A stretch of DNA of 64,000 nt from Parelaphostrongylus tenuis (GCA_019055375.1 JAHQIW010004447.1:1-64000); one strand, 5' to 3'. Shown: positions 1 through 11,780, counted from the first letter of the stretch. Notes: generated from the sequence alone by a model not told the origin. Numbers and translations are program-made.

Positions 1-352
1 TTCATGGGGTGTAGCGATTCTATAGGTGTATTTTTATCAGACGTGTCCAGCAATTGAACATTCAACCTATCATTAGCGGATTTTCGCTATACGCCAATAG
101 AAATAATAAAACCTATCACAAAAGCACCCGTGTGTGTGCGCGCTGACATAACGTTAAAAAGAGGAATACTAGATAGCTGAGAAATGGGATGCCCAAAAAA
201 CTGCCTCTATTAGGACTGTGGGGAACTTTGCTATCATGAGTTCGAAGGACGAGATAGGTGCCTGTCTAGTAATGTATGAAGCAACAATGTAACAAACGGC
301 TCAAAAATGTTATAATATTATGCAGATTACTATGGTCTCTTTACTATTGAAA

Positions 353-671
353 AAGGATAAAGCTTTAGGCGTTGATCAATCACTGAGGAAATGCGCCATG
401 CAGCGTCTTCAATTTTCACCTTCGTTGTGATTTTGGCAGGAAGACCATATCTGGGCCCGGCCTTAAACAAAAAACTCTCCGGCTTGGCCCTACCCGCTGT
501 ACAGCAGTAAGTGTGGCTACCCGTCCCAACAACAAGTCTGGAACCAGTCTGCTGCACCAATTTACACGCCCACGGAGGGATGGATGCTTAGTGAGCCAGG
601 AAGCGCGAGATCGAAACCAGCGACCCTCGTAGGTGCGACGCAGAGCACCTGTAACTACTGGCGCCATATGC
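353..671 (-). repeat. SINE family A copy (tRNA-derived)
   Basis: The minus strand begins with a tRNA-like head (GCGCATATGGCGCCAGTAGTT) and a B-box-like GGTTTCGATCTCGCGC. It ends in the family 3' part GCGCATTTCCTCAGTGATTG and a TTTATCC tail. Mildly diverged. Confidence 0.8.
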
Positions 672-698
672 GTTCGTCTTTTCTGTTTATCCTGGGCA

Positions 699-2010
699 AT
701 GTTTGGATCAATGAAAACGAACCCCCTTTTGGTGGACAAGAACTTCCTATTGCACTTTAACAAATCATTCGAAAGCTTGAATCTACTGGCTATGCGCTAC
801 GTGGTCGCTTTTCAAAAAAGCCTCTTTATGAAGCTTGTTAGCAGAAAGGAAAAACAGTTTTTGTGCTCCACACACACACATGCATGCATACACACGTATA
901 TATGTACGTATATATGTATATTATATACATGTACATACATATATATGATCATATATATATAATATATATAGCGCATGTTGGCGCAGTGGTTAGAGGTGCC
1001 CTGCGTCGCACACACGGTCTGAGCAGAAGTTCAATGGGTCAATCTCGCGCTCCATGGGCTCACCAAGCCATCCATCCCTACGGTGGCTTCTGTGTTTTAA
1101 ATTGGTAACCAGACAGGTCTCAGGACTTGTTCTGGGAAGCAGGAGCTAAGCTACGTGACTCGGTTTCAGCGCTGGTGAGGCCACCGCGAGTCATATTGTA
1201 CGAGGCCAGATATGCATTTCAACTCACCTCAAAACGAAAGTTATAAAAATTGAAGTGTGGATGCATGGCGCATCCCTCAAGGGATTTGGATGCAACGCCG
1301 ACGAGCTTTATTCCTTTATCCTTTATATATATTATATATATAGATATTATATATATATATGATTTTGCCGTCAGAGTCACAGAGCTCTCACCTCAACTTA
1401 TAAGTAACCATCAAAAAGGCTTCAGTTTTGGTGATTCCCCAACCGCTGCGCTTATTTTTCTCGAAATACCCGTTTCATTTGCAGTGTAGCACGGAAAATA
1501 ATATTAAGTCCTCAGGCGTGGCCTTTGTTTTTCGCCTAAAATGTAGGACTGCGCATAAGGTAGCAAAGGAGGGAGGCGGAAAAGGAGCTCAAGGTGATGG
1601 AGATGCTCGTGCTCGATCTCACTGCAACGATACGGATCCATCGATTAGTCCCCGTTGATTTACCGCGTTACCACATTTGGTAGTGTGCAATGTTCGTTAT
1701 TTGATTTAAGATCTTTTATACGCTTTGAAGTACCTTTGGGTAAAACATATGACTCTGATACTACAAAGTTTTTTCCTCGATACAAGCTTTATCGTGCATC
1801 CAGCAGAGTAACAGCGAAAACGCAGGGAGTGTAGGACATAATTCTATTTCGAACGCTACGGGCGTTATGAAAAGGCCTTTTCAAAGAAGGAGCACGCTTA
1901 GCGCACTTAGCTAGAGATTCAAGCTTTTGAATTTGTTACCAGCAACACTCTTAATAAAGGGTTCTTGTCCAACGAAAGGGACCGTTTCTCATTTGCCTCC
2001 AAATACCAGA
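699..2010. mobile_element. Long-TIR non-autonomous DNA element, family E (with nested SINE)
   Basis: Left end GGACAAGAACTTCCTATTGC and inverted right end GGACAAGAACCCTTTATTAA, with further matches outward and inward. The interior shares ACTCTGATACTACAAAG-type sequence with the copy at 31.7-32.4 kb. A SINE A at 970-1327 and AT/GT-rich DNA (880-970, 1320-1362) lie inside. Confidence 0.65.
970..1327 (+). repeat. SINE family A copy, nested in an older TIR element
   Basis: Head GCGCATGTTGGCGCAGTGG with A-box, body with GCCACCGCGAGTCAT, and 3' GCGCATCCCTCAAGGGATTT, ending in TTTATTCCTTTATCCTTTAT. It sits inside the inverted-repeat element at 699-2010, so it is younger than that element. Confidence 0.85.
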
Positions 2011-2129
2011 AATGAGCCAAAAACTGACAAAAACTATGAAAAAAAGTAGATCTACGTCATCGAAATAAATCCTTTAGTTTACCGCTTTGCTAGCAGTGTT
2101 TTGATGAAGTAACTATATATCCAATGATA

Positions 2130-2235
2130 CTGAGTGATATGCAAAACTTCAAATCTTGACCGGGAATCGAACCCAGTCACCTCATCCTTTCTGGGGGCGT
2201 CTGCTAAGCACTGGGCACAGCCCCGCGGCTCCTCT
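2130..2235 (-). repeat. SINE family C fragment (tRNA-like)
   Basis: Minus strand has a B box (GGGTTCGATTCCCGGTC) and the family C end GTTTTGCATATCACTCAGTA. The tRNA half resembles a true tRNA, but the anticodon arm cannot be drawn convincingly. Confidence 0.6.
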
Positions 2236-3125
2236 TCTGTAATCACTTTTGGGGCCCTCCAATAGGTTAAAAACGAGAGTTCCATTCCCGCTCGAATTTC
2301 AGAGTTCTGCATATCACTTAGCATTATTGAACATATCACTTATTTTACCCGTATATCACAAACTTTTATTTATTGTGCCGGGTCCCACTACTTCTAGCAT
2401 TCGACCCATCTCCTCGCATTCATCGTTTGCTTGAAATTTATCTTCAAAAGGGTCGTGATATTCCGGTCGAGCAGATCTTCTTGCATTCTTGAGGACAGCC
2501 AGGCAGAGGCGTTTTGATCGACTGGCAGAGGGTGTTAGGGGGCCAGGATGGTCCAAGGGTGTCAACCACGCGACGAGCATCACTAACCATTAGGCAATGA
2601 AGAACTTTATTGAGCAGCTTTTTTAAGAAAAAAAAATGATATGATGTTCTACTTATATGCTCCAATGATGTTCCGTGGTATGCATACGAGAGAGGAAAGG
2701 AGATCCGCAGTGAAATTGTTAGCACGCGCCTACCTAAAGGGCAAAAAGTGGGTTCCTGCTCGAGGTTTTAACGTTTTGCTTATCTTTCGACACTATTGGA
2801 ACATAGTCATAATTTAATAACACCTAAACGAAAGGTTGAATAAAGAGTTCTTGGCTAATATATATATATACATATATATGTATATATGTATATATATCCT
2901 ACAACCGTCGACGTAACTGGGGGTTACCTGCCAATGTGTGCTTACCAGAGCAAAACCCATTGACGATTGGTTAATCACAGATCGACACCTCAGACTGCAC
3001 AAAACGTGGTAGCAGACTAGGAACCCGATAGTGCAGTGTTTACCAAACGCGCATCGAAAGGGTGAAACGCCCGAGTTCACCTCCAGCACGAGTTTCAAAG
3101 TTCTATGTAAAGGTAGAAGCTTTAT

Positions 3126-3207
3126 GATAAAGCTCCCAGCGTTGATCGATCCCTGAGGGATGAACGATGCATTCGCCTCCAATTTGCACACCATTTGAGG
3201 TGATTGA
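3126..3207 (-). repeat. SINE family A 3' fragment
   Basis: Only the 3' end of family A is present (GATAAAGCTCCCAGCGTTGA through to GAGGTGATTGA). It directly abuts a full plus-strand copy. Confidence 0.7.
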
Positions 3208-3211
3208 GAGG

Positions 3212-3546
3212 CGCATGTGCTGCAGTGGTTAGAGGTGCCCCGCGTCGCACATAAGGTCGGTCGCTGGTTCGATCTTGCACACATGGCTCACCGAGCCATC
3301 CATCTCTCCGAGATCGGTAAATGATACCAGACTGGTCCCAGACTTGTCTGAGCGGATAGGCAGCACTGACTCGATACAACGGTAGGCCACTGCGAGTCAT
3401 TGTAAAGGGCCAGATATGACATGGTATGAATTAAAGGACCGATAAGATATGAAATAAATTAGATTACCTCAAACGAGGTTAAAAGTGAAGACGAATGCAT
3501 GACGCGTCTTTAAGGGATGCTCGATGCCGAAAGCTTTATTCCTTAG
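3212..3546 (+). repeat. SINE family A copy
   Basis: Nearly complete: GCGCATGTGCTGCAGTGGTT head, GGTTCGATC B box, GCCACTGCGAGTCATTGTAA body, and 3' end AAAGCTTTATTCC. An extra 40 bases interrupt the body near 3420-3465. Confidence 0.85.
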
Positions 3547-3554
3547 TGAGCTTT

Positions 3555-3774
3555 TGAGGTAGTTAAACACATATCTGGCCTTCAGAATGACTCAAAGTGG
3601 CCTCTCGCTGTACCGAGTCAGTGCCGCTTATCCTCCCATCCCAGCCTAAAACCAGTTTGGTACTGATTTACCAACCTCGGAGGCATGGATGGCTTGGTGT
3701 AGCCATAAGCGCGATATCAAACCATCGACTTTGTGTGCGACGCAGAGCACCTCTAACCACTACGTCACATGCGC
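3555..3774 (-). repeat. SINE family A copy, tail-to-tail with its neighbour
   Basis: The minus strand carries the head (GCGCATGTGACGTAGTGGTT) and about 210 bases of body; the 3' part is missing. It forms an inverted pair with 3212-3546. Confidence 0.8.
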
Positions 3775-4107
3775 TTGACTTTTGCACATCACTATACATT
3801 ATTAAGAAGAGCTAGATCACTGAGAAACGAACCGACTCGAGTTGTTGACTTTCGACATTCTCGTCCGTAACGACCCCATCATCTTCCTGACTAAACGCAG
3901 AAATGCCAATTGGTACAGCACAAAACGCTATGAGAGCTGCTGCACCAATTAGAACTACGAACCGAGACATCGGCCATACCACTAATTACTAAATAATCTG
4001 CAAAAAAAATCTTAGGGAGAAACCACACAGAAAAACGAGTCAAATCGGTGACAATCACGAAATACGAAGCGATCGAGGTAAATCAACCTTTTAAGGGTGG
4101 CTGTTAA

Positions 4108-4413
4108 CCCTTTCGTGACCGTAGACTGACTCTCTCTGTATCTCTAACCTCCAGCGTGGCAACGCTGGACGATCTGCTGGACGTCGTCTGCATCTCCAAC
4201 TCCTAGTGTTCGAAAAACACTTGATATTATTGTATCACTTCAATCGTGCTATTGTTGTTACTTTGTCGTATTATGTTACATATAAATACATTGCTGTTAT
4301 AAGTAGGAAAATAACAACATTAATACAATTGAAATGATACAATAATACATCTAATGCGTCTCCAAGCTGAGGGTTAGAGACGCAGAGGAAGTGGGTCCGC
4401 GGTCCCGGAAAGG
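4108..4413. mobile_element. Short TIR element (MITE-like)
   Basis: Inverted arms of about 50 bases: CCCTTTCGTGACCGTAGACT and TCTCTAACCTCCAGC at the left, ACCTTTCCGGGACCGCGGAC and TCTCTAACCCTCAGC inverted at the right. About 306 bases, no coding content. Confidence 0.6.
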
Positions 4414-5388
4414 TCGATCGATTTTCGCACGCTGCGCGCAATTTTCATTGTTTAAAAAGAATATTTCCTTCATTTCTAAGTTAAACCTCGTGTTTTTTGT
4501 ATTATTCTGGTACGTTATGATTTCCTCTACACGCTCATACACATTTTATGCATATATAACTCCTACATGCGAAGAAAACTCCGAACGTGAAATGTAATCT
4601 TCTTTTCGCTCCTACAACGCACTTTGGAGACTTTCTCAAGAATTAAAATCAGCTTCGGAGTCGTCGAGACTTTAGCTATCGAACGAGTATCAGCATAGTC
4701 TAATTAAAAGCTATTCACGGACCCTAATCGGTCAAGCAAAACACTCCGAAGGTGAAACATAATTTTATTTACGTCACCACATCTGACTACGAAGGCCTTA
4801 TCGGAAATCAAGCACACTGTTATAATCGCCGACATTCGAACTTTCAAATGACCACTTGAATTCTGGCAAAAAAGCTTTGTTCAGCGAGAGAAAACCCCTG
4901 AAAACTTGTGGGTCAAAACGACTCACACCGCCCGGAAAGGGTCGAGCGGTCCACAACGACTATTATCAACATATTTAACGAGAAAAATAAATAATCATAA
5001 GAAAAGACAATGAATGGAAAATAATAAAGCGGATGGAAATGAAACGTATGAGAAACACGTTGATCTATGAATCGGTCAGCAGTCGACAGTTTTCGACCAC
5101 GCTTGGTCCCTATTAAGAACAAGGGATGGAACCATTCGGCACTCGACTATTTATAGTAATAGAGAAAAGCCCCGCCCCAACGGACCCTCTTTCGCTCTCT
5201 GTAAATCCGAGAATTTTCCGGACGAAACCGATTATGGAAGAACACGTCGACTAACGCCCATAACATGACCTAACGTGAATTCGTAATCGGTCAGATTTTT
5301 GCACTGGGGCGGGAAATTGTCAAATGGTCGCTCCTTACTGTTAATTACTAATTAATTGTTGAATAGTTGATATTGCTAAGTTAATTGA

Positions 5389-5630
5389 GGCGGAGCCGTG
5401 GCCGAGTGGTTGCGATGCTTGTCGCTGCGCGCGTGGAGCCGGGCACCACCCCATACTCTCTCCGGCAGTCAACGACGACGCCCTGTTATCTTCAAGATTC
5501 CAAGGCCACTCGCTCAACCAATTTTCTACGACGTTCAGGAAAAATACGAAAAAACGAATTGAACGCTAGAAGTACTGGAAATCGCATTGTTAAAAGAATA
5601 GTGTGGAAAACGCACCAAATATAAAATATC
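5389..5630 (+). repeat. SINE family B copy (tRNA-Leu/Ser-like head)
   Basis: Head GCCGTGGCCGAGTGGTTGCG resembles a class II tRNA A box. The body has CTCTCCGGCAGTCAACGACG and the 3' end AATTGAACGCTAGAAGTACT, ending CACCAAATATAAAATAT. Same order as in four other copies here. Confidence 0.8.
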
Positions 5631-5633
5631 TTT

Positions 5634-5739
5634 CATTTCGAGTGTTTTCTTAAGACCACAGCTCAAATTTCAATATGCCTGATAATCATTATTTGAGCCA
5701 CGCATGTCAGTGGTCTGTCAATGAGGGCTGACTTATAGA
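5634..5739 (-). repeat. Body of the hammerhead-bearing repeat, copy 1
   Basis: Downstream of ribozyme 1 on the minus strand. It shares with 22090-22174 the end segment containing TTTGAG, GTGGTCTTAA and CACTCGAAAT, and with 22559-22620 the segment around GACCACNTGACATG and TGGCTCAA. This defines a dispersed repeat whose 5' part is the ribozyme. Confidence 0.65.
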
Positions 5740-5782
5740 GCCCGATACACGTGTTTCGATCTTGCGATCTCGTCAGTCGGGC
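5740..5782 (-). ncRNA. Minimal hammerhead self-cleaving ribozyme (copy 1, near-perfect)
   Basis: Read on the minus strand the 43 bases fall into hammerhead order. Stem I is GCCCGA with UCGGGC, six pairs. The core is CUGACGA. Stem II is GAUC-GCAA-GAUC, four pairs closed by a GNRA tetraloop. GAAA follows, then a very short stem III made by ACACGUGU. Expected cleavage is after the A of GUA, directly before UCGGGC. The palindromic short stem III is the type known from minimal type I hammerheads of newt satellite DNA, Penelope-like elements and metazoan retrozymes, which act best as dimers. All core residues are present. Activity is inferred, not shown. Confidence 0.85.
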
Positions 5783-5799
5783 ACCAAATATAGTCCTAA

Positions 5800-5862
5800 G
5801 AGAATTGAGTGGGGAGCAAAAAACACGACCTCAGCCGGGAGTCGAACCCGCGTTTCATCCAC
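5800..5862 (-). repeat. SINE family C fragment next to ribozyme copy 1
   Basis: Minus strand: GATGAAACGCGGGTTCGACT (B box), CCCGGCTGAGGTCG, then TTTTTTGCTCCCCACTCAAT and CTCTTAGG. It runs into the hammerhead about 20 bases later on the same strand. Confidence 0.65.
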
Positions 5863-5937
5863 GAAATTTCTAGTACTTTTACTGATTGGCGTGGTGATGA
5901 GGCGAGTGGGGGTGGTGCATGTATGGTGGCGTGAATG

Positions 5938-6042
5938 TATCTTGGTGATGTAGTGGTATCACGCGTCCCAGTATGGATGAAACGCGGGTTCGACTCCCAC
6001 CCAAGGTCGTATTTTTGCTCCCACTCGATTCTCTTAGGAATA
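5938..6042 (+). repeat. SINE family C copy (tRNA-Gly-like head)
   Basis: GGTGATGTAGTGGTATCACG (A box) and GCGGGTTCGACTCCCACCC (B box), then TTTTTGCTCCCACTCGATTC and TCTTAGG. It is the inverted partner of 5800-5862, with a 70-base loop between them. Confidence 0.75.
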
Positions 6043-6263
6043 TATCAAACATCATAACACTGCGAAAAATGCAATAGAAATACGAGAAATTTCGAGGTTC
6101 AATTTGGAGTCAAAAAAGTTGATGCTTGAGACAGCTTACTAACGATTTGTATTACTTTGAAACCTAAGAAATTTTTTTTGGCCGAGGAGATAAAGTTGAT
6201 GAATGTTCCGAGTTCCAACAATTTCAATGTGAATCTTATATTATTATCAAAAAAGCATTACAG

Positions 6264-6583
6264 GAGCGCATGTGGCGCAGTGGTTAGAGGTGCTCCGCGT
6301 CGCACACAAGGTCGATGGTTCGATCTCGCGCTCGTTGCTCACCTGGGCCATTCATTTCTCAGTGGGTCTATAAATTGGTACTAGACTGGCCCCAGATTTG
6401 TCAGAGAGTATAAGCAGCACTGACTCAATACAGTGGTAGATAACAGCGAGTCATTTTAGAGGTCAGGTAAGCGTTCAATCACCTTAACGAAGCTGAAGAT
6501 TGAAGACGAATGTATGGCTCAGTCTCTCAGGGAATGATCAACGCCGAGAGCTTTGAAGCTTTTTAGAGCCTTATCTGCTTACC
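6264..6583 (+). repeat. SINE family A copy, full length
   Basis: One of the best heads: GCGCATGTGGCGCAGTGGTT, then CGCACACAAGGTCGATGGTT and CGATCTCGCGCTC, giving clear A and B boxes of a pol III promoter. The body and the 3' GATCAACGCCGAGAGCTTT follow. Confidence 0.88.
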
Positions 6584-6661
6584 AAGCCAAACTCGTTGGA
6601 GTTTGGTTGCTGACAGCTTCGGTAAGCCATATCTAAGAAAGAATAGTGATAAAGCAGTGGT

Positions 6662-6765
6662 CACTGTGACGTAGTGGTAGCATGTAGCCCGACAGGTGTA
6701 AAGAAGGGTTTGATTCCCAGCTGAGGTTGAGTGTTTTGCACATCACTCAATACTCTTAGATGTAT
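6662..6765 (+). repeat. SINE family C copy
   Basis: TGTGACGTAGTGGTAGCATG A box, GGGTTTGATTCCCAGCTGAG B box, and end GTTTTGCACATCACTCAATA then CTCTTAGA. Confidence 0.7.
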
Positions 6766-7177
6766 GACTGCAACAATGTCTGATCTTGAAGAGGTAATTT
6801 TTTTCCGCTCTCGATTGTTCTAAATTCTATGTGATAAGCAAAGTGGGCTGTGTGGCGTTCGGAGTAATCTTCTCTTTTTCTTTCCCTTCAGAATTCTCTT
6901 TTCTTCCTTTTCCCCGGATTTTTAATTTCCTTTAATGTCTTTTTGTAGTTTCCTAGCTTTAATGATATAGCACATAATATAATAGAGAGCTATTCTATTT
7001 CTAGTAGTCAGCAAAAAGTTCCACGGAGTACGGTAATGGTATGCTTGACGTCAACGCAAAGGGCCAGAACAATCCATTTCTAAGATCATTTCTGAATTCC
7101 GCCTTCTGAATAACTGTCTTTCTTTAGGTATTTTGAGGAAATTTTCATAAGTAGCTCAATAAGTATCTCATATGAGG

Positions 7178-7440
7178 GCGGCTATGGCCAAGTGATTGTG
7201 ATCCTCGCCACGGCGCGTGTGCAACCGAGCTTCACCCCCCGCTTCTCTCCGGCAGTCAACAACAACGTCCTATGGAACGCCACAGCAAGGCTATTCTTGG
7301 GATTGCAAGGAGACTCACTCAATCAGTATTCTACGCCGTTCAGGCAGAAGACAAGAAATGAATTAATTGCTAAAAGTAGTGGGATCCGAACAGTGAGAAA
7401 AATTCGCCATGGCGGACCAAATAAAATAAATAAAGTTAGC
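7178..7440 (+). repeat. SINE family B copy
   Basis: GGCGGCTATGGCCAAGTGAT head, CTCTCCGGCAGTCAACAACA body, GCTAAAAGTAGTGGGATCCG, ending CCAAATAAAATAAATAAA. An 84-codon open frame across it is incidental. Confidence 0.8.
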
Positions 7441-8114
7441 TCATAAGCCTCAGCAGCTGTAATTTTTCTTCAGCTATTGATGTTATAACTAAATGAACGA
7501 TAAAACTGATATGAGGAATATGAGGACTTCTGAAAGACCTATGACACAAGTACGCTTTAAATTCAGTATTTTCGATCTTCAGTGATCAGTTGCAAATAGA
7601 TCGGAGCACCTGAAACGCCACTCTTAAATATCTGATTATGTGCATTTGATAACGGTTTTTATTTTTTTTATCGTTGTTCATATACGTTCCTCTCTTTCAC
7701 CTGGTAATCTTTTATCTGCTGTTACCTTTTTAGTATCTAAAGTCGTAGCTGATATGTCGAGGCCATATTAGACAGGAGAACCTCGTTATATCGCTAAATG
7801 GACAAATTCTAGTTCGAGATGTCTGCTGGTTTTCGAATGGAAAAACATCACGCAAAAACGTTTTACCTTCGGTATCACCTATTATCTGATGAAGTATTGT
7901 ATAAATGGATTCTCATAGTAGATAGATAAAAACTAATAATTGTTCTGGCCACAGAACTGTCTTACTGTATTGCTCAGTCAGATATTGTTTATGAGTAATA
8001 AACTTTGACGACTGTTGTATTTCTGGCCGAGATCGAGCGAAAGGACCAAGAGTCAAATTTCCAAAAAATTACGTATTATTAGAACTCTTACCTATGTTTG
8101 CCTTGTTCTTCCAC

Positions 8115-8265
8115 AGTCTTCATCTAACAGTTTATTCCTACGCAGTGAAACTGGTAGTTCGCGTTCCCAACTGGATAAAATATCTATGGCTAAGGGGAAG
8201 CGAATGAAGCAAACTGACGCCAAACTTCTCTGTAGTGATAGCAGCAGTGAGCTGACATATCGGCA
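8115..8265 (+). other. Weak exon-like segment (unknown)
   Basis: Follows a perfect CTTCCACAG acceptor and stays open to a CAG/GTCCTT end. It encodes a Ser-rich polar stretch (LFLRSETGSSRSQLDK...KGKRMKQTDAKLLCSDSSSE). No domain recognised and no partner exon found. Could be a 5' exon of a gene lying outside or an alternative ASPH exon. Confidence 0.25.
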
Positions 8266-8849
8266 GGTCCTTGAGACTATAGTACAGCCCATATGCCTCT
8301 GGAGTGCCTCCAACCTCAAAGTTATCTGGTTTTTTTCATTTACCTCTGAAGATGTTCAATGAAATTGAAATCGTGGCTCATTCCTTAGGGACTGATCAGA
8401 GCCAAGAAATTTATTCTTCAGCCTTTAATGAAAGCTTTCAGGGACGGAATAATTATACAACACTTTGAGGACAATTTTTTCATATACGTGAAAGTGATCT
8501 ACGGCACGCAAAATTCGAGAACGATATACAACCACTGGACACTAATTGACGGATGTGAATTTATCCATACATATGTTGTCCTACCTGTTTCAAGGAAGGA
8601 CCCTTCGAACGAATCGACGAATGTGGGTTTCTGACATAATGGGACAGACAGCATCTTCTACTTGTCACGAAGAGGACAATCAGCTAATGAGAGCATTTTC
8701 ACACGTCAGTACTTCGCTAGAACTGAAGTGAAATTATTTGAGCGAAATTGCTACAAGACTAACCAGCTACCTGCGAAGAATACACAAGGCCGTAGTATTC
8801 TCGTTGTTGTAAGAGCGAAACGGGCCGCGAGGAGATCTATTTAGTCATT

Positions 8850-11750
8850 TCCACAATCACACTTGACAGATACGAACGTCACCGGCTCGAAATGTCCGAC
8901 CAGATGTATTTATTCACTCTGCCTATGGCTAAGCCTCGCATTGTCATATTTCAATCTTTCTTTTTTTTTCTAATTTTTTGAGCTCTAAATTGTCCTTCGC
9001 ACCTAGATCTCTTCAATGACCTCATATTCACTCAGCTACTTTTCCAGTCATGACCATTGAATTTCGAGAAAGATGCATCCAATAACTTTTTCGAAATCGC
9101 CTTAACTTATTGAATGATTTATCGAATTACGCTTCTCCAAAAATAAAACTAGAAATGAAAAGAAGGATGAGACTGTTACACTGATTTTTTTCCCCGCTTC
9201 AGCAATCTCAAACTCACGCATTAATCATGTTGTCATTGTCAGTAGTTCATATTTTGAGTGATTGTCTACTTCAAGGAGATGTACTTGATTTTACCGTGGA
9301 TGCTGACTAGTCTCAATCGACTAATTCAATGCTGTCGTGGAGGTCTTGATTGCTCGGAGTTCATTGCTGATCCGAAGCGATATTGAGCGATGTCGGTGTT
9401 TTGCACACTCGCACTCGACGCAGCTTTCTCTCCTCAGCTGATGTAAAGCAGCTCAGTCTCTCAATCAAACAACAGAAATCACTCCTTGTTGTTCTTTTTC
9501 ATCACCACCACTGTCCTGATGAGTAGCTTTTATTTAAAACCCTTACTTAACAGTGATTGACGATATCACATTCAGTACAAAACATCTCTCGTTTCGTTCT
9601 TATCGTCTCAAGTTACATCCTAGAATGGTAATGGACGATAAAATACTGGAATGACTTATGTACTAGACGGCATGAAACTATTCATTGATGAGAATTTCTC
9701 AGAAAAGCAGTCACAAAAACTCTTCTGCTTAACTTTCGGCAGTAAATTGAAATACCCATTTCGAGTTTAAAGGCTTACATGTATTGCAAATATGTCACGA
9801 ATAAGAAAGTTTTTGCAAAAAAGCGTCACATAAAGTGTTTTGATATATACATTTGAAGGTGATGTTTGCCACTTATTTTAGTCGTAATTTATTAGTTTAC
9901 GAGCTAATCAATGTTTTTCTTCGTTCATATTTGAGATACGATTATCATTTCGTAGAATGATCTAAACTGAACCCTACAATGGTAACGGTACTGGTTGCAT
10001 TCGCGAAGTATTTTTTAAATGCTTTGTTGCTATAATCAAATGATTCCCAGCTTCTGTCAGAACTATTATGGCATATTTTATTGTTCAGCCAACTTCAGCT
10101 CGAAATTTTACCGCCATTGTTACCTGTTTCTTGTACGATACAGAATACAAACGTGTACTTAGATGATGTTTGTGCTATTAGCTGCTAAATGGGTTTTGGA
10201 GCATCATTTCGGATGTTTTCACTTTTGCTCGGTCGCTTTCTGCGAAAGTTGAACACATACAATGCTTTTCATCGTTAGTCATCTCTATCAGCTGGAAACT
10301 ATTCGTTATAGCGATTATGTTCAGATTTTAGACGTTGAGGTTTTTGTTACTTCTTAGAACGATTATCGAGCAACACTTTGGGTTCTTGCAGCGACCGAAC
10401 GCCAAGAGGCGTAGCGATCGACGGACGACATATTGCATCTGTCTCTATCGTTCCTCTTCACTGAACATTATCTCCACCGCATAAATATACTACCAAAACG
10501 GAAACTATTCCTGTGTTTACATTACTTAATTTTATCATCGGGATTACATCCCGATGGCGTCGAAACAAAACGGCACTAGTATTCCTACTCCGAGACCGCC
10601 GTTTCGTCGACAGGGCTCTAGTAGTAAGTTCTGAAAAAAGTTACTTACTTAGTCTAAGATGTTTTTACTCAAATTTTCGCTCAATTTTCACACTTCCATT
10701 TTTTCATAGCAACTTCCCCTTGAAGTTTTTTTCAAATTCTCATTGCCTTGATAGTGAAAATTTAGTGCTATGATTTACTTTTGACTAGATCAATCGCAAG
10801 ACCTTCCGCGACATCATCATATTGGTTTTATCTGGATCTTACTGTTTGTTCAGCTTTTTTTCTTCTTTACTCGCTTCAACAATTTTCTTCTCGTCTCAAA
10901 AGCGGTGTATAAGCGTCATGTGTAATGAGGAACGAAAAATCCAATGAAGAACATTATAATGAATGGAATTATGCTAAAAAAAAATAGATGTTGACAAAGA
11001 ACGAACGTCAGGAGAGTCAGTACTTTCGAAGTGTAAAACCTCTTGTCCGCCTCACTGAGTTACGGATGCGCTGCTATAGGGGGTGAACGAATTGTATTTT
11101 CTGCTTCATTTTCCATATACAGTTCAATAGACATGACAATAACTTACCTAACTTACGGTAAGTTTTAAAGCAGTGTCGTCAAGTGAAAGCAGCGTTTTCA
11201 TTCATTGCTACAGTCATTACAGCAAATACGATTGAGATAGTGCATCATTAAAGTTAGGGAAAAACATCTAATAAATATTACTGAAGAAAGTTAACATATC
11301 TTACTCGTCATTGAAATCATCTATTTGCATAAATATTTAGTTCTATGTTACCTCTTTTACGACCCCTTCTCTTGTACTTATTCTTTAATACCTCAGCGGT
11401 CTAACAGAATTATACTTCTGCACTACGCTGAAGTTACATCGAACCATAGACTAAAACTGCTTACTTCCGTAAGGTACATCCTATCGAATTTGAAGAATAA
11501 TTGTCGCTCTCATGAGTCAGGTAGCATTTTTATGCATCGGAATGCTTTTAACGTGCAAATGCCTACAGATGTTAACAATCATCAACTATTCGTTCTCCAT
11601 TCCATTATCTAAGGCAGGCTGCATGAAACAAGGAACTACGCTGTTCTTCTCAGATAAAATAGCTACATCAGATTTTATTGTGCCTTAAAGAGCACTACGA
11701 TATTTTCATGCTTTCGATATCTCATATTTCTTAGCAAGATCAGAAGAATT
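8850..11750. other. Non-coding region upstream of ASPH
   Basis: AT-rich, without repeats of families A-E and without convincing exons. The promoter and any trans-spliced leader acceptor of ASPH should lie at its right end (TTTCAG at 11755-11760). Confidence 0.5.
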
Positions 11751-11780
11751 GATGTTTCAGTCGGCGCTTCGCCGCATCCA

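Noticed and set aside
6264..6345. tRNA gene call from the A/B-box segment of SINE A
   Set aside because: The same head occurs in many diverged copies followed by the same body. The acceptor stem does not close and no anticodon loop fits, so it is a SINE head and not a tRNA gene.
8015..8362. 115-residue open frame as a gene
   Set aside because: No recognisable domain and no partner exons; only its acceptor-bounded inner part looks exon-like, and that is listed at low confidence.
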